Assembly: GCF_000987835.1 (NCBI RefSeq)
Contig: NZ_CP011308.1
Span: 434,001 to 498,000 of the forward strand
Length of the DNA: 64,000 bases
Direction of reading: 5' to 3'
Source: Sulfurovum lithotrophicum
GTDB taxonomy: Bacteria > Campylobacterota > Campylobacteria > Campylobacterales > Sulfurovaceae
Part shown: positions 38,054 through 48,445 of the stretch, piece by piece
Layout of the letters: the number at the start of each line of letters is the position of its first letter
How positions within the stretch are numbered: the stretch's first letter is position 1
Translations under genes and position numbers: made by a program
Notes under the pieces: generated by a model
What the model was told of the DNA's origin: nothing
What the model saw: the letters and a program-made list of their open reading frames with translations, nothing else
Databases searched by the model: none

Positions 38054-38778
38054 TAATGCTGACGAAAAATTCATCTGTTTATTTGGAGCAGGTTTTGAAT
38101 GCTTTAAAGTTGTTCGATGAAGTTATTATTTTGGATAACGGATCTTCAGACAATACTGTTGAAATCGCACAGACATATAAAAATGTAAGGGTCCATGAAC
38201 ATGAGTTCATCGGATTCGGACCGATGAAGCAGCTTGCCGTATCGTTTGCAAGAAATGACTGGATACTCTCTATTGACAGTGATGAAGTGCTGGAAGAAGA
38301 ACTGATAGATGAGATCACTTCACTTCCTTTAAATGAAAACAATGTCTATGCGATCAAGCGGGATAACTATTATGCCGGGCGTTTGATCCGATGCTGCGGC
38401 TGGGAAAATGATTATGTACGGCGGCTTTTTAACAGAGAAAAGGTTCAGTTTGACAGTAAACAGGTGCATGAAAGCCTTATATTGAACGGTATTGAGGTAC
38501 AAAAACTGCGTTATCCCATGAAGCATTACTCTTTTAATAATGCAGAAGAACTGATCTCTAAAATGCAACACTACTCCACTTTATATGCCCAGGAGAATCA
38601 GAAGAAAAAAAAGAGCTCTACATTCAAGGCATTCAGCAGGGCACTCTTTTCTTTTATAAAAAATTATATTTTTCAAAAAGGTTTTTTGTATGGGTATGAA
38701 GGGCTGCTTATTTCCGTATCCAATGCGAATGGAGTGTTTTATAAATATATTAAATTATTGGAAAAAAATAGAAAATGA
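38032..38778 (+). CDS. GT2 core glycosyltransferase, WaaE/LgtF-like
   Basis: The 248-residue protein has a GT-A fold: SVVMLTKNSSVYLEQVL, LDNGSSDNT near 35-43, and the metal-binding SIDSDEVL near 80-87. The sequence around FGPMKQLAVSFARNDW and WENDYVRRLFNRE resembles the WaaE/LgtF group, which adds beta-glucose to inner-core heptose. A C-terminal basic and hydrophobic stretch may bind the membrane. The neighbours are heptosyltransferases, which fits. The sugar is inferred. Confidence 0.78.
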   Translation: MDKKISVVMLTKNSSVYLEQVLNALKLFDEVIILDNGSSDNTVEIAQTYKNVRVHEHEFIGFGPMKQLAVSFARNDWILSIDSDEVLEEELIDEITSLPLNENNVYAIKRDNYYAGRLIRCCGWENDYVRRLFNREKVQFDSKQVHESLILNGIEVQKLRYPMKHYSFNNAEELISKMQHYSTLYAQENQKKKKSSTFKAFSRALFSFIKNYIFQKGFLYGYEGLLISVSNANGVFYKYIKLLEKNRK

Positions 38779-39551
38779 CTGTTTCCCTGATCATTACGAC
38801 CTATAACTGGCCACAGGCACTGGAACTTGTGCTGAAAAGCGTGATGGAACAAAGTATAGTACCCAATGAGATCGTTATTGCAGATGACGGTAGTGGTCCC
38901 GGAACCGCAGAGCTTATTCAGCGTATTGCAAAAGAGTGTATCGTACCGGTCTATCATGCCTGGCAGGAAGATGAAGGATTCCGTGCAGCCAGTGTGAGAA
39001 ACAAGGCAATACGTCAGGCAAACAGTGACTATCTTGTCCTGATAGATGGAGACATGATACTTCATCCGAAATTCATGGAAGACCATTTGAAACAGGCGAA
39101 AAGCAATACCTTTATTCAGGGCTCGAGAGTACTGTTGACAGAGCATAGAACACAAGAGGTGTTACTGCATAAAGTATACCGTTTTTCTTTTTTTTCACAG
39201 GGACTTCAAAATCGTAAAAATGCAATTCATTCGAATATATTATCGAAAATATTCTCACAAAGGCGAAGTACTCTCAAAGGGATCAAGACATGCAATTTTT
39301 CCCTCTATAAAGAGGATGCCTATAAGGTAAACGGTTTTAATGAAGCATTTATAGGATGGGGGAGAGAAGACAGTGAGTTCGCTGCAAGACTGATGAATGC
39401 AGGTATTGAAAGAAAGGATGTGAGGTTTAATGCAATTGCATATCACCTGTATCATCGTGAAAATACTCGTGTATCTCTACCGCTGAATGATCAGATACTG
39501 GAGGATACGATTGTATTAAAAGAAAAGTGGTGTGCTAAGGGACTGGTATGA
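38775..39551 (+). CDS. GT2 glycosyltransferase with GT7-type C-terminal region
   Basis: The 258-residue protein opens VSLIITTYNWPQALELVL with IADDGSGPGT near 34-43 and a DGDMILHP motif near 92-99. A later stretch (GFNEAFIGWGREDSEFAARL) matches the C-terminal region of galactosyltransferase-like GT2/GT7 proteins. It overlaps both neighbours by four bases within the core cluster. The donor sugar is unknown. Confidence 0.78.
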   Translation: MTVSLIITTYNWPQALELVLKSVMEQSIVPNEIVIADDGSGPGTAELIQRIAKECIVPVYHAWQEDEGFRAASVRNKAIRQANSDYLVLIDGDMILHPKFMEDHLKQAKSNTFIQGSRVLLTEHRTQEVLLHKVYRFSFFSQGLQNRKNAIHSNILSKIFSQRRSTLKGIKTCNFSLYKEDAYKVNGFNEAFIGWGREDSEFAARLMNAGIERKDVRFNAIAYHLYHRENTRVSLPLNDQILEDTIVLKEKWCAKGLV

Positions 39552-40492
39552 AAATATTCATTGAACTCCCTACCTGGCTCGGTGATGCAGTGATGGCTAC
39601 ACCTGCTATTGAAAATATTGTCAGGCACTATCCGGAATGTGAGCTTATTATTTTCGGTTCCTTTCTCTCCACTCAGCTGTTCCTGGATCACCCCAATGTC
39701 AAAGAGATCGTTGTGGACAAAAGCCGAAGCGAGGGGAACAGGTATCTAAACCTTTACAAACAGGCCAGGGAGATAGGCAAGATTGACATCGCCATATCGT
39801 TCAGAAGCAGTTTCAGTACGAAGTTCCTCTTCTGGTTTCTTGATGCATCCCAAAAATGCATCTATCGCAAAGATAAACATATCGAAAAGCATCAGGTGCT
39901 GCGTTACAACGATCTTATCAACAGCTGTCTGGGTTTACAAACCACACCGGGTACATTGAAGATATATCAACGGAAAGTGTTATCGAAAAAAAGTGATAGA
40001 AAAACATTGGGTATCAACCCCGGTGCAACGTATGGAAGTGCCAAGCGCTGGTACCCTGAAAAGTTTGCCGAGGTAGCCATTGTGCTTTCCGACAGGTATG
40101 ATATTGTGATCTTTGGTGGCCCGAATGAAACAGATATCGCAGTAGATATAGAAGAAGAATTGAGAAAATCCGGTGTCCAGAATTATATGAACCTTGCCGG
40201 AAAAACAACTATTCCGGAACTGATAGACCGAATATCGCAGCTGGATCTTTTTATTACCGGAGACAGCGGTCCGATGCATGTAGCAGCAGCATTCCAGGTA
40301 TCTACTGTAGCATTGTTCGGCCCCACGAAAGATAAAGAGACCAGCCAATGGAAAAACCCCAAAGGGATCATTGTTAAAAAAGAGATGGCATGTGCGCCGT
40401 GTATGAAGCGGACCTGTCCTTTGAAACATCATGAGTGTATGAAGTTCATAAAAGCGGAAGATGTGCTAAAGGCAGTTAAGCAGTTAACTTAA
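39548..40492 (+). CDS. waaF: Lipopolysaccharide heptosyltransferase II
   Basis: WaaF adds the second heptose to the inner core. The 314-residue GT9 protein shows [19 protein letters not shown] at the start, [21 protein letters not shown] near 155-175, the ADP-heptose site [12 protein letters not shown] near 237-248, and the [19 protein letters not shown] segment. It ends the forward core cluster and its last nine bases overlap the convergent gmhA. Function is clear from motifs and context. Confidence 0.94.
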   Translation: MKIFIELPTWLGDAVMATPAIENIVRHYPECELIIFGSFLSTQLFLDHPNVKEIVVDKSRSEGNRYLNLYKQAREIGKIDIAISFRSSFSTKFLFWFLDASQKCIYRKDKHIEKHQVLRYNDLINSCLGLQTTPGTLKIYQRKVLSKKSDRKTLGINPGATYGSAKRWYPEKFAEVAIVLSDRYDIVIFGGPNETDIAVDIEEELRKSGVQNYMNLAGKTTIPELIDRISQLDLFITGDSGPMHVAAAFQVSTVALFGPTKDKETSQWKNPKGIIVKKEMACAPCMKRTCPLKHHECMKFIKAEDVLKAVKQLT

Positions 40493-41050
40493 TTCGTTAT
40501 CTACTGCCTGACAGAGTGTATGCCCTATGAGTATGTGCATCTCCTGTATGCGGGGAGTATCGTTAGAGGGTACTACAATGTTAATGTCGCATACTTCATT
40601 CATTTCTCCGCCGTCTCTCCCCGACAGACCCAGACAGTCGCAGCCAAGTGTTTTAGCCACCTTGAAAGCGGAGAGAACATTTTTGGAATTCCCACTGGTC
40701 GAAATACCGATGAGCAGGTCTCCTTTGTTTGCCAATGCCTCGACCTGCCGGTCGAAGACACGGTCATATCCGTAATCATTGGAGATTGCAGTGAGTGCCG
40801 AAGTGTCTGTAGTCAAGGCAATACCGGGAAGACCTCTGCGCTCGCTTTTGTACCGTCCCGTCAGTTCTGCTGCGATATGCTGGGCATCGGCAGCCGAACC
40901 GCCGTTTCCGCATAAAAGGACCTTGTGACCGTTCCTCAGTGTATCCACAAGCATACGCGAAGCCTTTTCTACAGAAGGGATCAGTATGTCAATCGTTTTT
41001 TCAATCGTTTTTCTGTGTGCTTCGAATTCGGCCTGTATCATCTCTTTCAT
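40484..41050 (-). CDS. gmhA: Phosphoheptose isomerase (sedoheptulose 7-phosphate isomerase)
   Basis: GmhA converts sedoheptulose 7-phosphate to D-glycero-D-manno-heptose 7-phosphate, the first step of ADP-heptose synthesis. From ATG 41050, with GGAG six bases upstream, it has 188 residues. The SIS-domain motifs are intact: [20 protein letters not shown] near 53-72, [10 protein letters not shown] near 118-127, and the C-terminal [13 protein letters not shown] with the active-site Glu and His. The 32 codons upstream in the same frame lack family likeness. It is divergent from the msbA-like gene. Confidence 0.95.
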   Translation of the reverse strand: MKEMIQAEFEAHRKTIEKTIDILIPSVEKASRMLVDTLRNGHKVLLCGNGGSAADAQHIAAELTGRYKSERRGLPGIALTTDTSALTAISNDYGYDRVFDRQVEALANKGDLLIGISTSGNSKNVLSAFKVAKTLGCDCLGLSGRDGGEMNEVCDINIVVPSNDTPRIQEMHILIGHTLCQAVDNELS

Positions 41051-41113
41051 GGGCACTCCTTGAACATTATGGTAGCAAAGTTTCACATAATCCGGGATAA
41101 TGGAATACTTCTG

Positions 41114-41119
41114 TATAAT
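41114..41119 (+). promoter_or_regulatory. Candidate -10 box for the msbA-like gene
   Basis: TATAAT lies 26 bases before the ATG at 41146 in the divergent gmhA gap. No clear -35 is found at 16-18 bases. Confidence 0.4.
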
Positions 41120-41145
41120 TAACCTAAAAAAGAATTTAACATACA

Positions 41146-42852
41146 ATGAAACAACTCATTAAATATTTTCTGCCCTATATGCTTGATTATAAAAGAGAAT
41201 TCATCTTTGCTATTCTCGGTATGATCGCCGTGGCAGTGGGTACGACACTCTCGGCACACCTTCTTAAACCTGTACTGGATGATATTTTCATCAACAAGGA
41301 CCAGGAGATGCTGAAATTGATCCCCTTTGCCATCGTTGGGGTCTTTATGCTGAAGTCTACCGGACGTTTTGTGCAGACCTACTATACGGTCTATATCGGA
41401 GATGACATCGTCCGGAAACTGCGTGACAGATTAGCTCTCCATTTGATGTATCAGGATATCGACTATCTCAACAAAATGCGAAGCGGGGAACTGTTGAGCC
41501 GTGTCACCAATGACATCAATCGTATCCAGTCCGTTGTCTCTTCCATGATTCCGACACTGATGGTCAAAGCCATGCTGATCGTCACACTGACAGCCTATGT
41601 GATCTACCAGAGTCCGAAGCTGGCATTTTATTTTCTGGTGATTATGCCGCTGGCACTTCTGCCGCTTCAGATTCTGGCGCGTAAAATGAAAAAATATTCC
41701 AAACGTTCCCAGGAGAGCAATTCCGACCTGACATCACGCCTGACCGAGATATTCAATAATATCGAAGTGATCAAATCAAGTTCTTCCCAGGAGTACGAGT
41801 ATGAGCGCTTCTCCAAAGAGAATATGAATTTCTTCCAGCTGGCCATCAAGCAGATGAGGGTCAATGCACTGGTGGGCCCCTCTTTAGAGGTTTTCGGTTC
41901 TGTAGCCATTGCTGTCGCCATTTATGTCGGTGCACTTCAGGTCATTCATGATGAGATCACCGTAGGTACTTTTTTTGCTTTTGTAACGGCACTCTTCATG
42001 CTCTATGATCCCATAAAGGTACTCTCCAATATTCACAATCGTATTCAGGATGCAGTAGCGGCGACGGAGCGGATGAGCGAATTGTTTGAAAGTGCCCCGA
42101 CGATCGTTTCGGGGAACAAAGAACTGCAATATGTTGAAAAAGTCATCTTTGAAAACGTTTCACTGGACTATGGCGGTAAAAAAGCACTTGAGGGGATTAG
42201 CCTTGAAGCCCGGAAAGGAAAAGTATATGCATTGGTAGGGGACAGTGGAGCGGGGAAAAGCAGCTTTGTCAATCTTCTGGTACGTTTCTATGAACCGACT
42301 TTGGGGGAACTGAAGATCAATGATCTCAATATTGCCGAGTACACGCTTGATTCCCTGCATCGGAAGATCGCCTATGTGACACAGCGTATCTATATCTTTC
42401 AGGACACAGTGCTTGCCAATGTGGCCTATGGAAGCGAGGCTGATGAAGAACAGGTCATTGCTGCATTGAAAAAAGCACAGGCATGGGAATTTGTGAAAGA
42501 GATGGACGAGGGGATATATACCTCCCTGGACGAATTTGGTGTCAACCTGAGCGGCGGGCAGAGACAGCGTATCGCTCTGGCAAGGGCACTTTACAAATCA
42601 CCGGAGATCCTCATACTTGACGAGGCAACCTCTGCACTGGACAACAAGAGTGAAAAAGCCATTCAAAAAGCGCTTGAAGGGATCAAAAATGAAATGGTCA
42701 CCTTCATTGTGGCACACAGGCTCAGCACTGTGGAGAATGCCGATACGATCCTGCTTTTTGAAGAGGGCAGGATCATAGATAGGGGGAGTTACAGTGAACT
42801 TCTTTCCCGTTCGGAAGCGTTCAGGAGATTGGCAAATAAGGGTGAAGAATAA
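41146..42852 (+). CDS. msbA: ABC transporter, MsbA-like lipid A flippase
   Basis: The 568-residue half-transporter fuses six membrane helices (about 15-300) to an ATPase domain. It has Walker [10 protein letters not shown] near 365-373, the Q-loop [11 protein letters not shown], the signature LSGGQRQR near 468-475, Walker [10 protein letters not shown] and the switch His in VAHRLST. As a homodimer it should flip lipid-linked core or lipid A across the inner membrane. Its place beside lipid A and heptose genes supports MsbA rather than a drug exporter. It converges on hldE, with stop codons five bases apart. Confidence 0.87.
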   Translation: MKQLIKYFLPYMLDYKREFIFAILGMIAVAVGTTLSAHLLKPVLDDIFINKDQEMLKLIPFAIVGVFMLKSTGRFVQTYYTVYIGDDIVRKLRDRLALHLMYQDIDYLNKMRSGELLSRVTNDINRIQSVVSSMIPTLMVKAMLIVTLTAYVIYQSPKLAFYFLVIMPLALLPLQILARKMKKYSKRSQESNSDLTSRLTEIFNNIEVIKSSSSQEYEYERFSKENMNFFQLAIKQMRVNALVGPSLEVFGSVAIAVAIYVGALQVIHDEITVGTFFAFVTALFMLYDPIKVLSNIHNRIQDAVAATERMSELFESAPTIVSGNKELQYVEKVIFENVSLDYGGKKALEGISLEARKGKVYALVGDSGAGKSSFVNLLVRFYEPTLGELKINDLNIAEYTLDSLHRKIAYVTQRIYIFQDTVLANVAYGSEADEEQVIAALKKAQAWEFVKEMDEGIYTSLDEFGVNLSGGQRQRIALARALYKSPEILILDEATSALDNKSEKAIQKALEGIKNEMVTFIVAHRLSTVENADTILLFEEGRIIDRGSYSELLSRSEAFRRLANKGEE

Positions 42853-42856
42853 CCTT

Positions 42857-44287
42857 TCAGCAACTGTTTCCGGAGATCTTCCCGATGATCGATGAGGTAC
42901 TTTTCCCCTCAACGAAGCTGATGAGCTTCACTTCTTTGGCAATATCGCTGCCGACCACCTCTTTACCTTCATAATCCGCACCTTTGACAAGTACGTCAGG
43001 CATAACGCGTTTGATCAGTTCGTAAGGGGTGTCTTCCGTAAAGGGTACGACATAGTCGACACTTTCAAGAGCAGCCAGAAGAAAGGCTCTGTCCTCAAGG
43101 TCGTTGATAGGCCTTGACTCGCCCTTTAGTCTGGTAATACTCTCATCGGAGTTGAGGCCAACGATAAGGAAATCTCCCAATGCCTTGGCCTGTTGAAGGT
43201 AGCTTGCATGTCCGCGGTGAAGGATATCAAAACAGCCGTTGGTAAAGATGATCTTCCTCCCCTGTGCTCTCAGGCGCTTGGCTATTCGTTTTATCTGTGT
43301 GAAATCCTTGATCTTGCTTTCCGCCTGTCCTTTGTTGAGGGAGTGTTCATACTCTTCTATCTCGTTGAGCGTTGCCGTAGCCGAACCGACCTTTGCCACA
43401 ACGATAGCGGCCGCCTTGTTGGCAAATTCACAGGCTTCGGTAATATCAAGCCCGCTTGCCATGGCAATGCCCAGTGAGGCCAGTACTGTATCTCCTGCAC
43501 CTGTGACATCATAGACTTCTCTTGCAACCGTGGGGATGATGTGCATCCCGTCATTGAATATGGCGATCCCTTCTTCGCTCAGCGTGATGATACCGTAAGT
43601 AAGTGAGAGTTCGTTCTTGAGTTTGAAACCGGCTTCTCTGAGCGTATCCTGATCAGAAAGCTCAATGCCTGTGGCCAGGGATGCCTCTTTTTTGTTCGGT
43701 GTCAGAAGCGTGGCACCTTCGTATTTGCCGTAGTCAGTCCCTTTGGGATCTACCAATACCGGTTTGTCATGTGCTTTGGCCAGAGAGATGATGTCCCGTG
43801 TAAGCGTTGGAGTGAGCACACCTTTGCCATAATCGGAGAGCAGTACTGCATCACAGGAGAAGATGTTCTTCTGAAGGTCTGTGAGCAACGCATACTGTGA
43901 GCCCAAAGAGATATCTTCCCGGCTTTCATCATCAAAACGTATGATCTGCTGGTTGGAAGCGATTACGCGGCTCTTTCTGGTCGTTACACGTTTCTCCTGA
44001 CGAATGACGGCATCACAGTTTGCACCCGCCTCTCTAAGAAGCCTTTCTGCAAGTGCGGCATTGGCATCTTCCCCCAGTACTGTATAGACAGAAACTTCCG
44101 CATCCAGCGCAGTAAGGTTGTTGATGACATTTCCCGCCCCACCGAGTACATTGCTCTCTTTGGAAACTTCCAGTACCTGTACCGGTGCTTCAGGGGAAAT
44201 GCGTTCACACTCTCCCCAGATATAGTGGTCGATCATCAGATCACCCACTACGGCGATCTTCGCTTTTTTGGCCCGTATCTTATCCAT
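42857..44287 (-). CDS. hldE: Bifunctional heptose kinase / adenylyltransferase
   Basis: HldE phosphorylates heptose 7-phosphate at C1 and later couples the heptose 1-phosphate to AMP. The 476-residue chain has an N-terminal PfkB-type kinase (1-315: GDLMIDHYIWGE, GGAGNVINNLTALDAE, and the catalytic DVTGAGDTVLASLG near 253-266) and a C-terminal nucleotidyltransferase (345-476: FTNGCFDILHRGHASYL, the HxGH site). Both domains are complete. It overlaps hldD by eight bases. Confidence 0.95.
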   Translation of the reverse strand: MDKIRAKKAKIAVVGDLMIDHYIWGECERISPEAPVQVLEVSKESNVLGGAGNVINNLTALDAEVSVYTVLGEDANAALAERLLREAGANCDAVIRQEKRVTTRKSRVIASNQQIIRFDDESREDISLGSQYALLTDLQKNIFSCDAVLLSDYGKGVLTPTLTRDIISLAKAHDKPVLVDPKGTDYGKYEGATLLTPNKKEASLATGIELSDQDTLREAGFKLKNELSLTYGIITLSEEGIAIFNDGMHIIPTVAREVYDVTGAGDTVLASLGIAMASGLDITEACEFANKAAAIVVAKVGSATATLNEIEEYEHSLNKGQAESKIKDFTQIKRIAKRLRAQGRKIIFTNGCFDILHRGHASYLQQAKALGDFLIVGLNSDESITRLKGESRPINDLEDRAFLLAALESVDYVVPFTEDTPYELIKRVMPDVLVKGADYEGKEVVGSDIAKEVKLISFVEGKSTSSIIGKISGNSC

Positions 44288-45290
44288 GTGCCACTTCTGT
44301 CTTGTAGAGAGTTTTGATTTCGTCTATATACTCTTTGATCCCCGCTTCGAGTTCCCACTCCGGTGTATACCCGAGATACTCTTTTGAGGTACTGATATCC
44401 GCCTGTGTATGCATCTGGTATCCGGTGAAGGGGTTGGGGAAGTATTCGGTACCGTAGTCAGTACCCAGTTCTTTCTGGAGGATGTCGGCAATATCCTGAA
44501 AACTTCTCGGTTTGGAAGTTCCCACATTGTAGACACCGTTCTTTTTAGGTGCGCAGGCTTTGATGTTCGCCTGTATCACATCTTTGATATAGACGAAGTC
44601 ACGGACGATTTTATCGCTTCCTTCAAAGAGTCTCGGTGCTTTGCCCGAGAGTATTTGGTGGCCGAACTGAATGACCGTCGAAGCGGTTTTGTCCTTGAAG
44701 AATTCTCTTGCGCCGTAGACATTGAAGTACTTCAGTCCCACGATGGTCATATCGGGGTAGATATTCATATATCGGTAGGCTATCTGGTCCATGGCATATT
44801 TACTGAAACCATAAGGGTTCTCGGGATGTTCTTTGCCTACAGTCTGTGGGGAGGGCAGGGAGCCGTAAGTCGCGGCCGAAGAGGCATAGACCAGAACGGC
44901 GTTCATGCGTCTGGCCATTTCCAGTATGTCATAAAAAGAGTTGACATTGGTCTGCATGATGATCTCCTGATCATACACACGTGTATCGGAGATGGCGGCT
45001 TCATGGAATATGTAGTCAAAGTCGTAGGCTTCAAGTGCCTTGATGTCTTCCTTGGAATTGAGGTCGCCGCAGATCACGTCGCCATGAAAGCCTATCAGGT
45101 TCTTGTAGTGTCCGAAGCTTTTCAGGTTGCCGTTGGAAAACTTCTCTTCGCTTCTGAATTTGTCAAAGACGACAATGCTGCTTTGGGGAAAGTTCTCCTG
45201 AAAGTAGAATGCCAGGTTCGAGCCGATGAAACCGGCACCGCCGGTAATAAGTATGGTTTTGCCGTTAAAGTCTATATCATTGTATTTCAT
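44280..45290 (-). CDS. hldD: ADP-L-glycero-D-manno-heptose 6-epimerase
   Basis: HldD converts ADP-D,D-heptose to the L,D form used by WaaC and WaaF. From ATG 45290 it has about 336 residues. The Rossmann motif ILITGGAGFIGSNLA is near the start and a YGFSKYAMDQ active site near 160-169 gives the Tyr-x3-Lys pair. The longer frame to 45332 lies within gmhB. Its ATG shares bases with the gmhB TGA (ATGA overlap). The order gmhB-hldD-hldE makes one heptose operon. Confidence 0.95.
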   Translation of the reverse strand: MKYNDIDFNGKTILITGGAGFIGSNLAFYFQENFPQSSIVVFDKFRSEEKFSNGNLKSFGHYKNLIGFHGDVICGDLNSKEDIKALEAYDFDYIFHEAAISDTRVYDQEIIMQTNVNSFYDILEMARRMNAVLVYASSAATYGSLPSPQTVGKEHPENPYGFSKYAMDQIAYRYMNIYPDMTIVGLKYFNVYGAREFFKDKTASTVIQFGHQILSGKAPRLFEGSDKIVRDFVYIKDVIQANIKACAPKKNGVYNVGTSKPRSFQDIADILQKELGTDYGTEYFPNPFTGYQMHTQADISTSKEYLGYTPEWELEAGIKEYIDEIKTLYKTEVAHG

Positions 45291-45814
45291 GCAGTTATTA
45301 TAGCCGGATTTTCCTCTAAAAAGCGTTTGCACTCTGCTATTGCAGGAAAAAAATAGTCCGCCTTCTCGATCTTCTTATTGCCGATTGCAATGCTGTGGCC
45401 GATACCGGCATTTCCCGCAAGATCGATGTCGCTCTGTTTGTCGCCGATCATCCAGGAACGGGACAGGTCGATATCGTAGGTTGCCATTATTGCTTCTATC
45501 ATACCTGTTTCCGGTTTTCTGCAGCAGCAGTTTTCTTCCGGTGCATGGGGGCAGTGCTTTACCTCTTCTATGTGAATACCCTGCTGTTCAAACTTCTCTT
45601 TCATCCAGCTTGTCACTTTCTGAAAGTCCCTTTCACCATAATATCCCCGGCCGATCCCGGACTGGTTGGTCACCACAAAGATCTGATACCCCGCATCGGA
45701 AAAAAACCTGACGAGATCGAAGATTCCCTCGACGAATTTGAAATCTTCTATCTTGTGTACATAGCCATGGTCCACATTGATGACCCCGTCACGGTCCAGA
45801 AAGAGTGCTTTCAT
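45287..45814 (-). CDS. gmhB: D-glycero-D-manno-heptose 1,7-bisphosphate 7-phosphatase
   Basis: GmhB removes the 7-phosphate between the two HldE reactions. From ATG 45814 it has 175 residues. The HAD-family motif FLDRDGVINVDHGYV (D7 and D9) is followed by VVTNQSGIGRGYY, a zinc-binding CPHAPEENCCCRKP loop near 91-104, and the late acidic motif MIGDKQSDIDLA. The in-frame extension to 45967 is antisense-like and overlaps wbaP. Five bases separate it from the wbaP-like gene upstream. Confidence 0.94.
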   Translation of the reverse strand: MKALFLDRDGVINVDHGYVHKIEDFKFVEGIFDLVRFFSDAGYQIFVVTNQSGIGRGYYGERDFQKVTSWMKEKFEQQGIHIEEVKHCPHAPEENCCCRKPETGMIEAIMATYDIDLSRSWMIGDKQSDIDLAGNAGIGHSIAIGNKKIEKADYFFPAIAECKRFLEENPAIITA

Positions 45815-45819
45815 ATGAT

Positions 45820-47139
45820 TCAGCTTGCCCCTTCCCGAACGAGAACGGTTTTGATGGTCTTGATAAGGATGACAAGGTCCATCCACAGGTTCCAGTTCCT
45901 TATATACCAGACATCCAATTCCACACGTGTCTGAAAATCCACATCCGACCTGCCACTGACCTGCCATAGGCCTGTGATGCCCGGTTTTACAGAAAGTATA
46001 GTTTCGATCTCTTCGCCTATGATCTCTTTTTCGTCAAGCATATAGGGACGGGGACCTATGAAGCTCATGTCACCTCTGAATACATTGAAGATCTGCGGCA
46101 GTTCGTCCAGAGAAGTACGGCGAAGGAAGTGCCCGACCTTCGTAACACGGGGGTCATGTTCATACTTATGGTATTTTTGATAATAGTCTATCTCTTCAGG
46201 GTGCTCTTTCAGATACGTTTCGAGCATTGCGTCACTGTTCTCATACATAGTTTGGAATTTATAGCAGTTGAAGGGTTTCCCGTGCTTTCCCAGGCGTTTC
46301 TGCTTGAAAAATATTTTTTCATCAGGGTTTTCACGTTTAATTTTGTAAGCGACTGCAAGCATGACCGGGATCAGAAAAGGAAACATCAAGAGTGAGAGCA
46401 TGAAATCAGATATGTTTTTGAATTCTGTTCTGAGTGGGCTTTTCAGACGGTTCTGAAAGACGATGAGATTGGTGCGGGTATTGGAAAGTTCATAGATGAA
46501 TGAATGGGTCAGATTATATTCGTTGATCAAAGGAATGAATATAACTTCATGGTGTTTTTTGACTTCTTTATGCAAGATAGCCTGTGTAGCATCTATACCC
46601 AGCTCTGTCGAATTGATAAAAACGGTCTTGGGCTCTTCCTTGTGTACTTCAATGTACCCCAGGTAATGATTGGTTTTTATCTCCTCCGATAGGAATGTAT
46701 CATGACTGTAAATTTTGACTTTACGTTGCCATAGACCTATTTTGTAGAGATATTTCTTTCCGATGTTCTTGAAGAGAGGTATGAAAAAAGAGATGGACAG
46801 GAAAATGAATATGATAGTGGCGCGTGAATATTCATTGATCGTTTTGGTCATCGCAAGAATGGCAAGAATGAGAATCAGTGACATGAAAAGTGCTTTAAGC
46901 ACAAGCCGGCTTTCATGCCAAAAATCATATCGTCTGGTATAGATGCCCTCATTGAACATCAAACCTATGGGAAAAACATAGATCATCCACAATGAAAGAT
47001 AGAGTGAAAGTGTATGGCCGAATTGATGTTCAAAGGAAGCACCCAGAAAATAACGTATCTCATAGCCTATCACTATTGAAATAAATATCGCGAGCAGGTC
47101 AAGCAATAATAGAATGATTTTACTATAAAGTTCTTTCAC
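45820..47139 (-). CDS. Polyprenyl-phosphate sugar-phosphotransferase (WbaP/WcaJ type)
   Basis: The 439-residue protein starts a glycan by moving a sugar-phosphate (often Gal-1-P or Glc-1-P) to undecaprenyl phosphate. It has four to five N-terminal membrane helices (about 7-125), a middle CoA-binding-like domain, a further helix near 245-265, and the catalytic bac_transf domain: [21 protein letters not shown] near 276-296, [27 protein letters not shown] near 340-366, and [17 protein letters not shown] near 384-400. All catalytic motifs are present. It lies at the end of the polysaccharide locus, just before gmhB. The sugar is not known. Confidence 0.88.
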   Translation of the reverse strand: MKELYSKIILLLLDLLAIFISIVIGYEIRYFLGASFEHQFGHTLSLYLSLWMIYVFPIGLMFNEGIYTRRYDFWHESRLVLKALFMSLILILAILAMTKTINEYSRATIIFIFLSISFFIPLFKNIGKKYLYKIGLWQRKVKIYSHDTFLSEEIKTNHYLGYIEVHKEEPKTVFINSTELGIDATQAILHKEVKKHHEVIFIPLINEYNLTHSFIYELSNTRTNLIVFQNRLKSPLRTEFKNISDFMLSLLMFPFLIPVMLAVAYKIKRENPDEKIFFKQKRLGKHGKPFNCYKFQTMYENSDAMLETYLKEHPEEIDYYQKYHKYEHDPRVTKVGHFLRRTSLDELPQIFNVFRGDMSFIGPRPYMLDEKEIIGEEIETILSVKPGITGLWQVSGRSDVDFQTRVELDVWYIRNWNLWMDLVILIKTIKTVLVREGAS

Positions 47140-47218
47140 ACGCTACCCTCCATATTTCAAAAGTTATTGTAGCAAAAAAAATATTTTTTTAGATTGGGCA
47201 AGCATACCATTTCCCTTG

Positions 47219-48445
47219 CTAGTCCCGGATCATTTCTTTGACCTTCTCTCCAAAAGCAGTGAGGACTTTGGTAGCAGAGTAGTACTGTATAACATAATCC
47301 CGTGCATTTTGGCCTGTCTCTGCACAGCTGCTTTTATCTGAAGAAAGATGTTCTATGGTCTTTACCGCATGATCAAAATCGTTACTGTCGTAAAAGTATC
47401 CTCCTTTGGATCTTTCAAAAACCCTGGCTACTTCCGAAGCCGTGTTGCCGGTTACAAGTGACGGCTTTGCACTGGCCATCATACCGAGCAGTTTCGAAGG
47501 CATGACCGTATCGAGAACATTGTTTTTCTGAAACAATATATGCAGGTCTGCGCTGCACAGAAGGTCTGGAAGAATATTGTATGCCACAGGAGATGCATGC
47601 CGTACGTTCTTTAGTTTTTTAGTGTTCTGTACCAACCATTCTTTCTTTGCGCCGGCACCTACAACAATGAACTCTATATTGTCATTCTCTGTAAAATATT
47701 CAGCGATCCGTATGAAAAAATCCCAATCCTGTTTTGCTCCGATGCTACCGCTGTACAGTATTTTGAATTTTGCTGATCTCAAAAGGGCATGTTGCCCAGC
47801 CTTCATCGGATCTATGAATGTTTCATCAACCCAATTCGGGAAAAAATAGTTTTTGGTACGGGTTTTGCTTTTTAGCTTTTCGATCATGGCATGACTGATC
47901 GTACTAACGATATTTGCTTTATCCAGAAGTGTCTTTTCCAGCTGGAAGAGTAGATTGAAGATCTTTGTTTTGAAACCTTTCTCTTCACCGGCCAGACCGG
48001 ATTCGATGGCCGCATCAAATTCGAAATCCTGTATGTGTACCCATACCTTTGCACCGCGAAGTTTTGCAAGGAGCAGACCCAGCAGGATAGAACTCGTGAA
48101 AGGAACGATGCAGATCACCAGATCACTTTGTTTGACCCTGAACAGATTGCGTATACTTCCCAAGGTAAAATCAAGGAGATGAAGGGTACGCGTCTTGAAG
48201 GTAGGGTTCTTCGGTACATATTGTCTGTATCTGTGTATGGTTATACTATTTTTTTTCTCCGTCATAAAAACAGGTTTCTTCCGATACTCTTCCGCTATTT
48301 CCCACTCAGGATAATAGGGGAATCCGGTGATGACATCTACCTGATATGTTTGGGAAAGGTACTCGGCCATTTGCGTACTGTAGAGTCCTGTCGCACTCTC
48401 TTCAGGATAGAAATTGATACCTATGACAGTAATGTGTTTATCCAA
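47219..48445 (-). CDS. GT4 glycosyltransferase (WbuB-like)
   Basis: The 408-residue GT-B protein starts ITVIGINFYPEESATGLYSTQMAEYL, the opening of WbuB-like and colanic-acid WcaI-like transferases. A central hydrophobic strand (SDLVICIVPFTSSILLGLLLAKLRG) may touch the membrane. The nucleotide-sugar half shows KILYSGSIGAKQDWDF near 225-240 and PSKLLGMMASAKPSLVTG near 330-347. Its beginning overlaps the acetyltransferase gene by eight bases. The donor sugar is unknown. Confidence 0.82.
   Translation of the reverse strand: MDKHITVIGINFYPEESATGLYSTQMAEYLSQTYQVDVITGFPYYPEWEIAEEYRKKPVFMTEKKNSITIHRYRQYVPKNPTFKTRTLHLLDFTLGSIRNLFRVKQSDLVICIVPFTSSILLGLLLAKLRGAKVWVHIQDFEFDAAIESGLAGEEKGFKTKIFNLLFQLEKTLLDKANIVSTISHAMIEKLKSKTRTKNYFFPNWVDETFIDPMKAGQHALLRSAKFKILYSGSIGAKQDWDFFIRIAEYFTENDNIEFIVVGAGAKKEWLVQNTKKLKNVRHASPVAYNILPDLLCSADLHILFQKNNVLDTVMPSKLLGMMASAKPSLVTGNTASEVARVFERSKGGYFYDSNDFDHAVKTIEHLSSDKSSCAETGQNARDYVIQYYSATKVLTAFGEKVKEMIRD

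Noticed and set aside
44409-45356. 315-codon forward frame across hldD
   Set aside because: Antisense to a gene with complete epimerase motifs; no family likeness.
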